Shown here piece after piece: positions 33,326 to 45,500 of a stretch of DNA of 64,000 nt. Positions within the stretch are counted from its first letter, which is position 1. The number at the start of each line of letters is the position of its first letter. The notes beneath the pieces are model-generated. The model was not told the origin of the DNA. It was given only the letters and a program-made list of their open reading frames with translations, and did not search any database. Made by a program: the position numbers and the translations under genes. This stretch comes from Lottia gigantea. Its lineage: Eukaryota > Mollusca > Gastropoda > Lottiidae. Location of the stretch: contig NW_008707425.1 in NCBI RefSeq assembly GCF_000327385.1, positions 802,408 through 866,407 on the forward strand. Direction: 5' to 3'.

Positions 33326-34222
33326 TTAGGTGGAATTTTTTATGTTTCGTAAAAATCGTTTAGAGTACCAACGCTCTTTCAGTTTTGAGAAAACAATCGT
33401 ACAGGCTTGGTTGAAATCAGAAGATCTTGTACAAATTCGATGAAATCGTAAAACTTGTGACTTAATTATACCAGAAAAGGTATGTTTTGGGTGAAAGGAG
33501 CTCTTGTGCAAGAGTTGATGAGTATCAGTTTCTTTGAAATACACTTTAATATCCAGTTTATTTGTTTCTGCTATGGAATCTCCCTTAAAGACTGTGGTAT
33601 CGAGAAAGTCTATGCTTTTGTCACTCACGTTTGCGGTTAGTTTGATAGAAGGATGGTGGTTGTTGAGAATTTCAAAGAATTCCCAAAACTGTTCGATAGA
33701 ATAAGTCCAAACCATAAAAATGTCATCCAAAAAGCGTCCGTAAAAAAGTTGGTCAAATGGACAGAGGGGCAACACCTCACGTTCCCACTCTGCCATGAAA
33801 AGGTTTGCGTACGAAGGGGCGAATCGTTTGAACATTGCTGTCCCTGAAGTTTGTAAATATGTTGTACCATTAAATGTGAAATCGTTTCGACTAAGACAAA
33901 TCTCTAAAAGTTGTAGAATTGCATCGTCGGGTCTGTTTGGATCTGGGTTTCTATTAAAAGCTTTACGAACTGTCGTTAAACCAGTAGTGTTATCGATATT
34001 GGTATACATAGAAGAAACGTCGATAGAAATTAAAATAGCATTAGAGGGAACTCGAAGATTTTTTATTTTATTGACAAAATCGGTTGTGTCTTTAAGGTAG
34101 GCGCGATGTTGGCATGCTAGAGGTAGTAAGAAATGATCAATGTATTCTGACACTGTATATGACTCACTACGACAGTCAGATATAATCGGGCGGCCTTTAG
34201 GGATTTTATTCGAGATAAACCA
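33326..34222 (-). CDS. Reverse transcriptase core of the Penelope-like element
   Basis: The open frame includes ISNKIPKGRPIISD, YIDHFLLPLA, motif A (ILISIDVSSMYTNI), motif B (QTSGTAMFKRFAPSYANLF) and the catalytic LDD box (YGRFLDDIFMVW), then SIDFLDTTVF. This pattern is characteristic of Penelope-type RTs, which are related to telomerase. Its 5' border is the 87-nt insertion at 34223-34309. Confidence 0.85.
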   Translation of the reverse strand, partial: WFISNKIPKGRPIISDCRSESYTVSEYIDHFLLPLACQHRAYLKDTTDFVNKIKNLRVPSNAILISIDVSSMYTNIDNTTGLTTVRKAFNRNPDPNRPDDAILQLLEICLSRNDFTFNGTTYLQTSGTAMFKRFAPSYANLFMAEWEREVLPLCPFDQLFYGRFLDDIFMVWTYSIEQFWEFFEILNNHHPSIKLTANVSDKSIDFLDTTVFKGDSIAETNKLDIKVYFKETDTHQLLHKSSFHPKHTFSGIIKSQVLRFHRICTRSSDFNQACTIVFSKLKERWYSKRFLRNIKNST

Positions 34223-34309
34223 CAGACACTTTATTTAGAAATTAGGATTAAGGGTCTTGATATTGGGTTTTCTTCTGTTCTTATTCTGATCTGAAATTAG
34301 AAAAAATAA
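34223..34309 (-). repeat. 87-nt exact copy of the element's own 3' UTR inside its RT region
   Basis: Base-for-base identical to a stretch of the 3' untranslated region at about 32536-32622. It separates the LPKIHKNPTE-like block upstream from the WFISNKIPKGRP block downstream, which are adjacent in related elements. Short shared flanks (CTC on one side) suggest template switching rather than insertion by a nuclease. Confidence 0.7.
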
Positions 34310-34933
34310 CTCGGTTGGATTCTTATGGATTTTAGGCAAAGTGTACAAATGCCTCTCGCGACAATCAGGTTTGGCAGACAGATAGTCATATTGTTTCTGT
34401 TTGAGTAGTTTTGACTAAATCGGCAAGAATATTATTAATCATGTTAGTAGTTTCTTTGAAAATTGGTTTCGGTAAAATGGCATAATGTTTAGGATTATTC
34501 AGTTGATTCTCTGCTTCTGAAACGTAATCCTCCCTATTCAGAATGACACAACATGAACCTTTGTCACTCTTTTTAATAACAATGCTATCGTCTTCCTTAA
34601 GTAAGTTTAACGCTTCACGTTCCACCCGTGTGAGATTAGGCTTTTCGTGTGTTATGGAAAGGTTCACTGTTTGGCTATTCATACTCGCAAATGCTTTCAA
34701 TATTTCAGGATAGATGGCGGCCTGAGGGGGTGTCCACGTGGATTTAGGAATAAACATTGTTCTAGCACCACGTGGGGGTGGTTTCGAAAAAAATATGTGC
34801 AGCTTAGATTTCGTTGAAATCGTTCAATGGATGGTCGGAGATAATTCAAGTTAGCTATCTTTGGTGTGGGAATAAACTTAAGTCCACGGTCTAAGATTGA
34901 ATGCTGAAGGGGTGTGAGAATTTTGCGGCTCAA
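34310..34933 (-). CDS. N-terminal RT region of the Penelope-like element
   Basis: Two overlapping open blocks. One (34933-34697) carries LTPLQHSILDRGLKFIPTPK, the conserved start of Penelope RTs. The other (34757-34386) carries FIPKSTWTPP, EKPNLTRVEREALNLLKEDD and IVIKKSDKGSCCVILNREDY, the fingers region. The LPKIHKNP block follows near 34330. Confidence 0.75.
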
Positions 34934-35074
34934 GTTAACTACAGTTTGGCCTAGCGGTGGCCTCTCAGTATTTTTATCCCCAGTAATTAGTTTAAAGACT
35001 TACTCGATGCTTGAGGCTGGTGTATCCAAAACAAATAGATGCTGTTTGCTGTTTCTGGAGACCAATGAAGATTA

Positions 35075-36217
35075 TCAACTGTTTCGAATTCTTCTTCGTA
35101 GGGTGGTAAGATTGTTGCGCTGTTGATACTGGACTCCATCATCATGTTGTTGAGAGTGCTGAGGTTCTGTTGTGCTTTCTTCCGAGATTTTATTTGAAAT
35201 GGGTATACATGTGAAGAGGATCTTGGAGTTTGGGAAGGTTTTGTTGGCTGTGGCGATTAATTTCTGGGCTTGGTTAAAGGAGGTCTTTGGTATCTGATCA
35301 CGGTTGTTGAGGCCTACATGAAGAATAATGGTAGTAGGTTTGGGATCATGGTCGTATGATTCCAGGATTGACTGTATGTGATGGATTTGGGCACAGGGGT
35401 AAGAATGTATTTCGGTGTCTGAACTGGTTTTGGTAATTCGATTCAGGTTAGATGATCCAATTATTAGGGTAGATTTCTTTAGAGCATGTAGTTTCCATAA
35501 TGATTTGTCCTTGGTTTGGTGATAATACGGTTTGGTAGCGGATATAATGGTCGTCGACGGTGTGATTGGTACTGGTTTGGTAGTTGTTGTAGCATTGGGA
35601 ACGGACTGGGATCTGGTTCGAGGAGGGGAAGGTCTGGATACACGTCTCGACTTGGATGGAGACTGAGGGGTGGTTTGCTGGTCCAAAAACGCACAGAAGG
35701 AAGAAAGGTTGGCGGATCCTGGATCACGTGGTGAAGATTCAGATGGTGTGGAAGGGGAAGACGAGTCTGAAAGTGAAAAGAGAAGGGGTGTGCCCTCTCT
35801 ACGAGAGCGTTTACCTATGTCTGCTGCTAGGAGTAGGTGAACTTCGGGGTCGTTTAGGGGTTTGGTTAGGCAGCGTGGTGACTCTAGATGGGTAGGTGTA
35901 GTGTCCATTTCAGTTGGTAGAGATATGGTTACTCTGGTTTTTGTTTCGTTGATTGCTTGGTAGAATTTGGAGATTACAGCTTGAGTGAGACGTTTCCCAT
36001 AGGAGCGACGGGCCCAGGACAGGGCATGAGAAACGATGCGGTCGACGGCAGGTGATGATAAAGACTTGGTACGAATGGTGGTCAGCTTCTCTTGAAGTGT
36101 GGTTTGGTAATGGTCGATCAGGACCTTCGTAACCTTACAGAGCCATGTCCGATTGAGGGATCTAATATTCGCGTCGACAGCTGATGTTTTCATTGCTGGA
36201 CGGATAAAACTATCCAC
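35075..36217 (-). CDS. SGNH-hydrolase-like ORF upstream of the Penelope RT
   Basis: A 380-codon ORF on the RT strand, ending about 140 bases before the first RT block. Residues ~1-110 are basic and predicted helical (around SHALSWARRSYGKRLTQA). Residues ~110-240 are Ser/Thr/Pro-rich. The C-terminal third looks like an SGNH/GDSL esterase: STLIIGSSNLNRI as the Ser block, a SYPCAQIHHI segment, and ILHVGLNNRDQ as the Gly-x-Asn block. Esterase-like first ORFs are known from CR1-type LINEs; here the ORF is paired with a Penelope RT. Its role in the element is unknown. The start codon was taken as the first ATG of the open frame. Confidence 0.6.
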   Translation of the reverse strand: MDSFIRPAMKTSAVDANIRSLNRTWLCKVTKVLIDHYQTTLQEKLTTIRTKSLSSPAVDRIVSHALSWARRSYGKRLTQAVISKFYQAINETKTRVTISLPTEMDTTPTHLESPRCLTKPLNDPEVHLLLAADIGKRSRREGTPLLFSLSDSSSPSTPSESSPRDPGSANLSSFCAFLDQQTTPQSPSKSRRVSRPSPPRTRSQSVPNATTTTKPVPITPSTTIISATKPYYHQTKDKSLWKLHALKKSTLIIGSSNLNRITKTSSDTEIHSYPCAQIHHIQSILESYDHDPKPTTIILHVGLNNRDQIPKTSFNQAQKLIATANKTFPNSKILFTCIPISNKISEESTTEPQHSQQHDDGVQYQQRNNLTTLRRRIRNS

Positions 36218-36605
36218 TCAGAGACTTTGCGTTTGAAGGTAAACGCTGGTTGGCCTTGCTGTTGAAGGGTAAGGATTGCCAAATGATGGAGGCACTGCAA
36301 AACTTGGAAGAACACCTTCACAAAGGGTTCTTCCTCCTTATGAGTGGGGACTGGTTGGCGTCGGTGGGCTGGTAGTCGTTTCTGTTGTTGGTCAGGTCGA
36401 TGGTTACCTCTTGATTGGTAGGCTGTGTTGTAGGTAGGTCGGCGATGGGGTGGGATATAGCTGGATGGGTTGGTTGGTGGTCGGCGATTGGTAGGTGGTA
36501 GAGGTCGATGGAAGACAGGGCCGTTGTAGGGTACGTGATATTGGTTTGACTATTAGTGTTTCTATTTCTGGCTTCTTGCCAGTGGTTGTTGTAGTTAGGG
36601 AGCAT

Positions 36606-37235
36606 AATGAAAATAACTTATACCTGCATACTAAGTTTCATCAAGATCCGATAAAAACTGTAGCCCCCATCGTTGGTGCATTTTTACTAAGTCAAGGGCA
36701 ATAACTCAAAAACGTTTCTTTCAAAATGCGCCAAGATTCATTACTATTAGATAAAATCTCTAGCCCCAATTCTTGTTTACATGCCAAATTAGACACATTT
36801 TACTATATCAAGGGAAATAACTCAAAAATGCGTCAAATTAGAACTTGACAAAGATCTTTTCAATATATACATGCATTCCAAATTACATTACAAAAACTTT
36901 AGCCCTTAACGTGTTTACAAGTCAAATTCGGTGGTTTCTACTTAGTCAAGGGTATTTACTCAAAACCGTTGAACGAAAAATCATCAAATTCGATCATGAC
37001 CGCCATCTTATCAATCCCAATGCTCATTGCTCACACCAAGTTGAAATTTGAAAATTGTAGCTTCTATTGTGCCCACTAAAAAAATTGGACCAATTTTATT
37101 AGGTCAAGGGCAATAAGTAAAAAAAAGTTCATTGAAAAACCGTCCAATTCGCAGTTGACCGCCATCCTATCAATCCCAAAGCTCACATCAAGTTTCATCA
37201 AAATCCATTGAAAATTGTAGCTTCTATTGTTATTT
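36606..37235. repeat. Diverged tandem units of about 110-140 bp
   Basis: At least four units with AGTTTCATCAAGATCCGATA-like, TGTAGCCCC and AAGTCAAGGGCAATAACTCA blocks at about 36630, 36760, 36900 and 37060, and a partial one at 37190. Related in sequence to 25250-25640. Short ORFs here are by-products. Confidence 0.55.
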
Positions 37236-39179
37236 GAAATCATCTGAAAAGTCAAACTGCCTTCATTTACATTTATATCATGGTTCGAATCAATATCAAT
37301 AACAAGATAAATTTGTCATCCTTGAAAAATATTACTCAGGTTTTAAAAATGACCTTCTCTTTTCTTTAAACTAATACACTAGTTTGACGATCTATTTTGA
37401 AGACGCCGTGCATTATTTGGTAAATAAATAGTTGAAGTGAAATTGAAATACGACACAATAAGTTTAACGATTTTATTTGTCACTTTTATTCCCTTTCATC
37501 TCAAATGTAAAGAACAAAGATTATATGAATCTGTTTTACGATCTTCTCAAGTCAAGTAGAGGGAAAGAAATCAATTTAAGTGGAGATGTTCGTTTACATA
37601 ATTGCTTTGGTTTACCCGCTGTACTGACGATAAAACCGACTGCAATCCTGACCTCAACAAGAAATATCTCAACGCATTCAAATTTTATTCAATAAATAAA
37701 ATAAATTTTGCAAATTCCATTAAACGTTATCGTGTAATCTAGTATCATATTGAATTATCACGAAGGGTAAAATGTACTCAAGTAGGTTTGTACATTTTGG
37801 TATTCCAGTTGTATTTTGATCGTATTATGTCATCTCTTGAAGCCTGTTCTGAAATTGCCATAAAAGGTGGGGAGAGGTGCGGTAGGTAATGCATTGAATT
37901 GATCTCATTTAACGCCCCACATACATGTAAAGAGCAGATGTAGATGCTGTGAACTGTATATCGAGGGAAATATAAATGAATTTTTTAACAGATTTCTTTT
38001 ATATTTTCCCCAAATTCTCTTTCATCTAATAGTAAACATGGTCGATTTATAACAAAGCTCGGTATAATATCATTCTCATTTTAACTCGATATCCAGAAAA
38101 CAAGCTGTCTATGTAACTTCTACTGTAAGAGTTAGCGGAATCCTGTCATTATTAAACGACCGGTTGTGTGTCTAGGCTGATACAACTGATAGAATCTGAT
38201 AGATTATTTACCGAATGCTAGTCAACCACATCAGTTGCCGCATATGACACACATTCTACTTTTTGTCGTCGCGTTAGGAATCTGTGACGATCCATTTACT
38301 CACAGTTGCTAGGTGTCGAATCTATCTCAAACGAAACTGACGATCACTGTTTGAATCCGGATTCAGTGATCTAGCAACTTGGTGTATACCAAACTAACAG
38401 ACATGTATTTGTTTAATTGAAAGTAATTTGAAATTTTAGAATGGTTTGCCGATGAATATAAGAATGCCTTACAACCATTGGTCAGAATTCTAGTGAATGT
38501 CTATAGTTGAGACGTGATGTAATCAGTATGCCAGTTTAAGTGTGTCAATCGAGTATACCATCGTTAATTGCCAATATTTCAGAAACGCTATGTTAAACCT
38601 TCCTCAATTTCCCTGGTATTCATATGTCACGTTAATGCCATTTGCTAACTTGCTTGAACTCCTAACCACCCGTCTTTCCGCATATATACACTGTTCAATA
38701 TTTAGAAGTTTATAGGCAACTGGACAAGTGCACATTTGGTTAATGGACGTGATTGTGACGCATTTTAATATTTTATCTCATCCTTTAAGACATGTATTTC
38801 CAGTATTTCCGATGTTCATTTCAATCTCTTTATTAGCACATCTTCCGTTAATTATTGTTCAATAACATGGTTTGGTGTCGTTTATCTATTTTAACAGGAA
38901 TCTGATGTTGTAATTTCATGTTAAAATGTGCGAACAGAAAATAAAAATGTAGCCACTCTAATAAAAATATCAGTTAAGAAATATATTGCTTTGATGATAG
39001 TTATAATTCCAATCATTCTATTCAATTCATGTAATGTTCTATAATTAAGCTGTGATAACAGAGTCTAATCTATATTATGTATGATATAAGTACAAGTATT
39101 GTGTTGCCTGGTCTGAGAGAGATGTCAATAAGTAGAAAGGCTAACTTGCACTTGATCTTTTAGTTATTTATATACATGT
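37236..39179. other. No gene recognised
   Basis: About 1.9 kb of AT-rich DNA. A 72-codon ORF at 37477-37695 has no motif I recognise. No repeat ends or RNA motifs seen. Confidence 0.5.
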
Positions 39180-39622
39180 TAAAGGAGCAGTATGCACAAT
39201 TTTCATATTAAAAAAGATGTAAAATTATACGTGAAAAGTTTTCTAAAGTATGCTATTTATATCTGTATGTACTTGATCAAACTGAATTGTTTTAATTGTC
39301 AATTCAAGAAGGAGAGTTGACCTAGTTTTGGTGTTTGGCTTTATAACAATATTATCAATTAAAACTTCTAGAATAAGTAGGAAGCACATTTCTTACAATT
39401 AGATGTTTGTTTAGCTTAAATCCGAACAGTATTTTTTTTACACCAAAAAGCATAGTGAACTAAAAGAAAAAGTTTATGTAACCTTTTAAAATAGTTTTGG
39501 CGTTAAAAACGTAATGGGACACATTTCTCTAGATTTTTGGAGAAAAGTTTTCACAAATTTTTAGCAATAAAAATTCCTACTTACCAAAAAATAAAAAACA
39601 CAAAAAACGAATGCCCCTTTAA
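39180..39622 (+). repeat. MITE B, best-preserved copy
   Basis: Starts TTAAAGGAGCAGTATGCAC and ends GAATGCCCCTTTAA, a short inverted terminal repeat. The interior matches 3935-4390 and, inverted, 46560-46985 and 60098-60515. Confidence 0.65.
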
Positions 39623-41769
39623 ACTATCTGCAATCATATGATCCAAAGTTTTGCGACAACACGGTTGATTAAACCATTATAAATTGACCCTGACATCACA
39701 AAAATAACCCACAACCGGTTTGGTTTTCATGACCCATTATCATATGAAACGGGCTCGAAATAATTATCATTTCATCATGAAGATAGTCATAATTATAATA
39801 CGCATCTGTTTTAGTTAGCAAGTCTTACCAGTGAAACAATGCAGAGATCGCACGAAAACCTATTCATAGTATACTGTCCCTGGTCACAAAATTATACAGG
39901 AGGTTTTGTTTGCTACAAAAAGAAATATATTCAAGACACAATCAATCCCAGAAAATGGCGAACAATGGCCTTTAATTACCGTCCTTTTAATGAATCTAGT
40001 AAATCTGCTACATCAACTGTCTTAAGTATGAATTAATGCTGATTTGTTGCGTGATAAGAACCACAGGATTGACATGATATAACCAAGACACTTAAAATAA
40101 CCATTTCAAATATATATGGATTAAACGATGTTTGTCTTCTGCCTGTCCGTTGTGAGCATTTATCTGTTTGATCTATTATCTAATTCTCTTTCTAAATGAG
40201 TTCTGTCATGCTTGAGAGAATATGAAATTCACTGCATGAATAAATATTCTTTTCTTTATAAATTGTTATGATTTTTAATATATATTATAATCAGTTTTCC
40301 AAGAAACAGTTTTAAAACAACTGATCGAAACCACGGCGCCGTCTTTCAAAGTAGCCATACTCGAAAGCTATATATTATAATCTGTGGTAGAATTCAAGAA
40401 AATAATTGAATAAAATGCCCCTCTTAAGTTTATTCTATCATTGATTTGTTCAATATAAATTAATACGATAGGTTTGGTTTGTTAAATGTCTTTTGAAACC
40501 ACAGTTCAAAATTTATTCTGTTTAAAGATGGGTTCCATTATTTTCATTGATGAAAATAAAAATGCTAATGCTTATATGAATAGAAAGTAGAGCTGTTCTA
40601 ATAACTTGGAAAAATACCAGTTTGTCTCACATGTCCATAATTAATTCATAATTAGCTAAATCAGAAGAGAATTACAAGCAGAATTTCAAAGAATGACCGA
40701 TCAAGAACGGTCAAAAAGTCTTTTTTTTTTACTTATCCAGACTGTACATACATGGATACTTATGATTAGTTAAAATGTTAATCATATGCAATAAGAACAT
40801 AATGATAGGATTAAGAATACGTGATAATTCATTAGAAACACCAATTAATCAAATAGTTTGACTAATTTGACACTAAAAAATTGGGAAACCCATCTTTAAG
40901 CCTATGACTCAATATTGGAACTAATCAGATACAAACTCTTGTCAATAAGCATTAGGATTCAGTTATCTAATGGAAAGTCATCGTGAACAGATCCAGGACC
41001 TTGTCTATAATTGGCGGAAGATATAAAAACAAGAGAGTTGTATTGGAGAGATATCTTTATTTCAAGGTAATATTCAGTGGTAGGTAATGTAACAACAACA
41101 GACTTTTCATAATGATAGAAAATGTCAACAGATTCAGTCGCCCGAACGATCTCTGGTTTAAGATAGCTCCATAAGTAATTGGCATAGATCAGATATACAT
41201 TGTAAGGATATACATAATGAATAGAATAAGAAACAGTAAGTCAAAGTTTAAGTCATAGTGGAATTTTTTTTTTCGCCCAGGAAAATTATAATTTGAGTTG
41301 GTTTTGCGTGATTTTTCAATTATAATTTGCGCGGGTATGTCTAGGTATGCCATATTATGTTGATACTATAATACTTTCCCTGGTTCTTATATTGACGCCT
41401 TGAAGCATCACTTCGTTCGTTGAAAACAGTGACACTGGAGAATGTGGTACAATTAAAAGACATCTTATATGCCAGATATTGCGCTAGGTTATTGGATTTG
41501 TCTGCAGATATATGTCGGTTTTCTCTTCGTGAACACAACCGTCTTGAGCAAACATTCGCAACAGTCAGGGACAACTATTGACATATTTATGCATTATTAT
41601 TTTCGCATTACTATAGATCAGGAGTTTTCATTCCTGGGGTTATTATCTCCAAGGGAGTAATTTTGAAAAATTTTCACAGTATAATGAGGGGCTCTGTAGT
41701 CTAGCATAAAATTTTAGCACAATTATAATTTAAGTCTTTCTATTCAGTCAGGCTATGTTCCCCGACATG
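39623..41769. other. No gene recognised
   Basis: AT-rich DNA. ORFs at 39839-40036, 41341-41574 and 41469-41660 lack recognisable motifs, and the last two overlap on opposite strands. Confidence 0.45.
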
Positions 41770-42110
41770 AGTTTTACGTCCTACTTTTCTGCACCATGTG
41801 GGCTAATGAAGACAGGCAACACCATGCATGGTGTAATGAGGGAAATTTTGCTAAGACAGCGGCATTAGTCTGCTCTATTTCGATTTCGAACTGTCGAGGC
41901 ATCTTTAACATGCACAGCCTGTAGCACACGGGGCGTCGGTGTATTGTCTCGTCCAAACGACTAGGCGCTTTTTCCCTCTTACCTGCATCACTGACAAGGG
42001 AATCCGGGTTGAAAAATCCGAAAGTATTATCTCGGTCTATGCCGGGATTGAACCCTGGACCTTCAGGTTAGCGAAGAAGCGTCTAACTCACTGAACCACC
42101 TTGGCTCCCC
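41770..42110 (-). mobile_element. Full-length SINE copy, minus strand
   Basis: Minus-strand member of the SINE family at 2974-3369. Head near 42110 (GGGAGCCAAGGTGGTTCAG), B box GGTTCAATCCC near 42048, 3' end TACGTCCTACTTTT-complement near 41775. It lies downstream of the receptor gene's stop codon. No target duplication found. Confidence 0.8.
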
Positions 42111-42593
42111 ATGGAAAACCTAAGAGAAAATCAAAAGTGATAAGGATTCATAAGGAGAAGGGGTAATTCTATCGATTAAGGATCATGAAAGGGCTAATAG
42201 AAAGAAAAAAAGGTGGAATTAGAAAACCTGCCCAATGTGCAAACAGTATATTAATTCTGCACAATCCTAACAATGTCAAGAAAAATGTTGAAATTTGGAA
42301 AATTCTAAAATCTGCAATTTTTTTGTATATCCAGGAAGTGATTTTAGGTCTAAGTGACTTTACTAATGATAACATCATTAACTTTTGTAAAAGAGCAGTT
42401 ACGTGTTTTCCTTTGAATTCCATAACCGTGCTTGGCGACTTCATTCCGGTGGTAACACTTCCTCTCGTAAAAATGGAAATTGCAAGAATATTTTAATAGT
42501 ATGAGGCAATTCTTGTAATTGACAGTTACTTTAGTAACCGGAAACGATTGAAGAACAGTCAAGAATGCGTGACGTTGGAAAGAGGAAGAAGCA

Positions 42594-45500
42594 CTAGTCA
42601 GTATCGAGGAAATCATCAGAACCATGAATGGGGTCATAGTCTACCTGTCGTATTGAACTATTTTTAGTTGATGTCGATGAATTAGGGTTAAAGGCTTCAC
42701 TCCTCCTCGAGTCTAATCTAAGCTGCCCTGTATTGCGACGTCGATCTTTTAATGGCGGAGTAGGTCCTTTACATTGAAAGACGCGTACAAAAGCCTCTCT
42801 AAATTTCTTGTTCATGAAACAGTAAGTAATTGGATTGCAGCACGATGAAAAGTATGATAATAAATGGAAGAACGTTTTAGTAATGGGTGAAAGATGTTGT
42901 TTAGCACTTTTAAAGTCAAAAATCATCCACGTCTGTATCACATACACCGGAGTCCAACATATGAAAAATTCCAGCACCACGACAAATAACATTTTTATAA
43001 CTCGTATTTTGTTTTGTCGTATCTTTTCCGGGTTAGTGTGACGTATTCTGTGCACCTTTCTACTTCTCTTCATAATAGGTGGGGTAAAATTTCCTTCATC
43101 CGCCGAAGATTGTGATGATGTAGCACTTCTCACTGAATCTTTAAAAAGTTTAAGTTCCAATGTTCTATAACTCGGCATTACAAATCTTTGGTGAGCAGGA
43201 ACACCAGACCCTGAAATATAATTATTTAAGAAATTGTCACTCACTAAGAAATACAGACAACGCTAAACAATCGACTATGCACTGCTGGGATTATTATTGG
43301 AGGAACGGGCCAGATGAGTTCCATGTAGATTTTTCTCAACGCTATTTGATCTAGATATGCCTAATATTCGTCCGGAAATGAATTGGAAAAACTCATCACA
43401 ACATTACAATAAAAAATAGACCAAAGTCACAAAATGGTAACTTATATGTTTTTTTTATACCAGCAAACCAACAGTTTTTGATATTACGTTAGTCGATAGC
43501 AAGCAAAATAGCTTTGAGACACTTTGAAGTCTACTTTCTGACAAGGGAAATAAACATAATTTACTACATCGAGCTGTTTACAATATGTCAAACCGTCATA
43601 TTATGTTGTGATGGTTTGACATATTTCAGACGTTCTCGAAAGTTATTCTCTGATGATGCTTTGAACAATAAATTAGGAAGGTTCGTTTAAACCCATTTCT
43701 GTGTCATTAATGTTGTAGGAATGATAACTTACCATTTTCATATGGATTTATGTTAAAATCACTTCGTACATCTCGGGCAAGATTTCGTATCACACATCCA
43801 TACGCTATGGTCATGATCAGAACTGGTATCACCAATAATGCAAGGTCTAAAAATACGTTGTAGGCCATCTCCCAATCAGTATCAGGCCATATTTCACGAC
43901 AAGCATGAGCACCACTTGGAAGAGGTATATGCGATTGGAAAACAGCTATTGGAGTCATAATGAATGCTGACAATGCCCAACATACTGCTATACTCCTATA
44001 TGAATGTGATAACGTCTGCCACGATCTTGAATGTAACGGCTGACAAATGGCATAATATCTCTCCATACTAATAGCTACCAAGGTAAAACAACTCGCTCCA
44101 ACAGACACAGCTGAAAATATAAAAAGAAATATTTTATATTACTAAATAGCATTTGAACAACAACGACATATAATAGATCCCAACTTTGATTCGCTATAAT
44201 TTCATTTACTAATTTTATATATCTTCGTATCTACTGCAATTTTGTTTAAAAGATATATCGTAATATTACCAATATATTCAACACAATCAAAAATATTCCA
44301 TTTACTCTAAACCACATTTTAACTACATGTGCTATCAAACACATTCTATTTATAACAAAACACATTCCTTTCATTTCCAACAAACACATTATATTAACAA
44401 ACACACCCTATTTTTTAACCAAACACATTCTGTCTTCTAGTAGTATGGAACACATACTATTAATTTTCAAACACTATCTACTACTATCAACCACATCTTT
44501 AACTTCTACTAAACATATCCTGTCTATTATCAAAGGCACTCTTTCTCGAATGTATTATGTTTAAAACCTAAAACTCTGTCTAGTGATAAACACATTCTAT
44601 CTACTACTAAACACATTCTATCTACTATCAAACACATTCCATCTACTATCAAATACAATCTATGTACTATCAAACTCATCTTTAACTACTTCTAAACACA
44701 TCCTGTCTATTATCAATCTACATTTACATGTACTATCAAACACATTCTATCTACTATCAAACACATTCTAAATATGATAAAACACACCAAATCTTCTAAC
44801 AACGTGGGTGTTTTACTTGACCAGCTGATTACTTAAACGTATTGTAGAGTAGTAGAGCAGTAATAGGTCAATTAGACAATTGATGGCAATGATGAACTAT
44901 TTCTGACAAAGTGGTCCAAGCGTAATCATGGGCCGTAATACTAATGTCTAAGTTTGTGGTCAGTTCATTAATGAATGAAATTACGTGCGAAGTAAAGGTG
45001 AGTTTTTTATATAAGCAAATGAAGCCAATGCCTCATAGCGAATTTGCCTAAAAATACAAAACATTTAAATGTGAATAAGGTAGATTGCCTACGGTAAAGG
45101 TGGTTACCGTTTGCAGTCTATCCAGTCCCTCACCCCATCTTTTCGCTTCATAGAGAAAAAAAAAGCCTTAATTACGGCCATAGTTTCAAACAACTCCCGA
45201 ACGTCTTGCATAGGATGCATATTTATAAAAAATTGGCAAAGACTTTCGCGACAAATCGTATGTCGAGTTGAAATATAGACATGCCAGGTAATAGTTCCGG
45301 TGTCAAATGGTGTGAATTTAACGCATAACAAAAATGCCAATGATGGAGCAATCGTTGCTTTAGGTGGTTTGCAAATATCACAAAGGTCGTAAGAACATTG
45401 TACCGTGTCACGAAGTTTTCTAGATGCTTTCACGAACAAATTTTGGTCACAATTAGGACAAGAATGCGTGAAACTTTCGTACAAACTTCTGACAAATAAA

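Larger units (their letters stand above)
32481..36610 (-). mobile_element. Penelope-like retroelement with upstream SGNH-like ORF
   Basis: Minus-strand retroelement, about 4.1 kb. In its own direction: a low-complexity segment (36605-36318), an ORF with an SGNH-esterase-like domain (36217-35075), the Penelope RT region in several open blocks (about 34933-33326) and a GIY-YIG endonuclease block (33259-32654), then a 3' untranslated region to about 32481. RT followed by a C-terminal GIY-YIG with a preceding Cys/His motif is the canonical Penelope arrangement. Such elements prime on nicked DNA and often leave 5'-truncated copies; two such 3' ends lie in PGK intron 1 (4444-4912). The element is broken, with several interruptions, including an 87-nt internal insertion at 34223-34309. 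Confidence 0.85.

Noticed and set aside
33795-34100. 101-codon plus-strand ORF
   Set aside because: Antisense shadow of the Penelope-like RT region.
42185-42496. Overlapping ORFs of 103 and 91 codons downstream of the receptor stop
   Set aside because: Mutually antisense, no motif; most likely receptor 3' untranslated sequence.
45104-45484. 126-codon Cys-containing ORF on the minus strand in receptor intron 1
   Set aside because: No recognised family, no repeat of the pattern elsewhere, and no clear splice or promoter context; kept only as a note.
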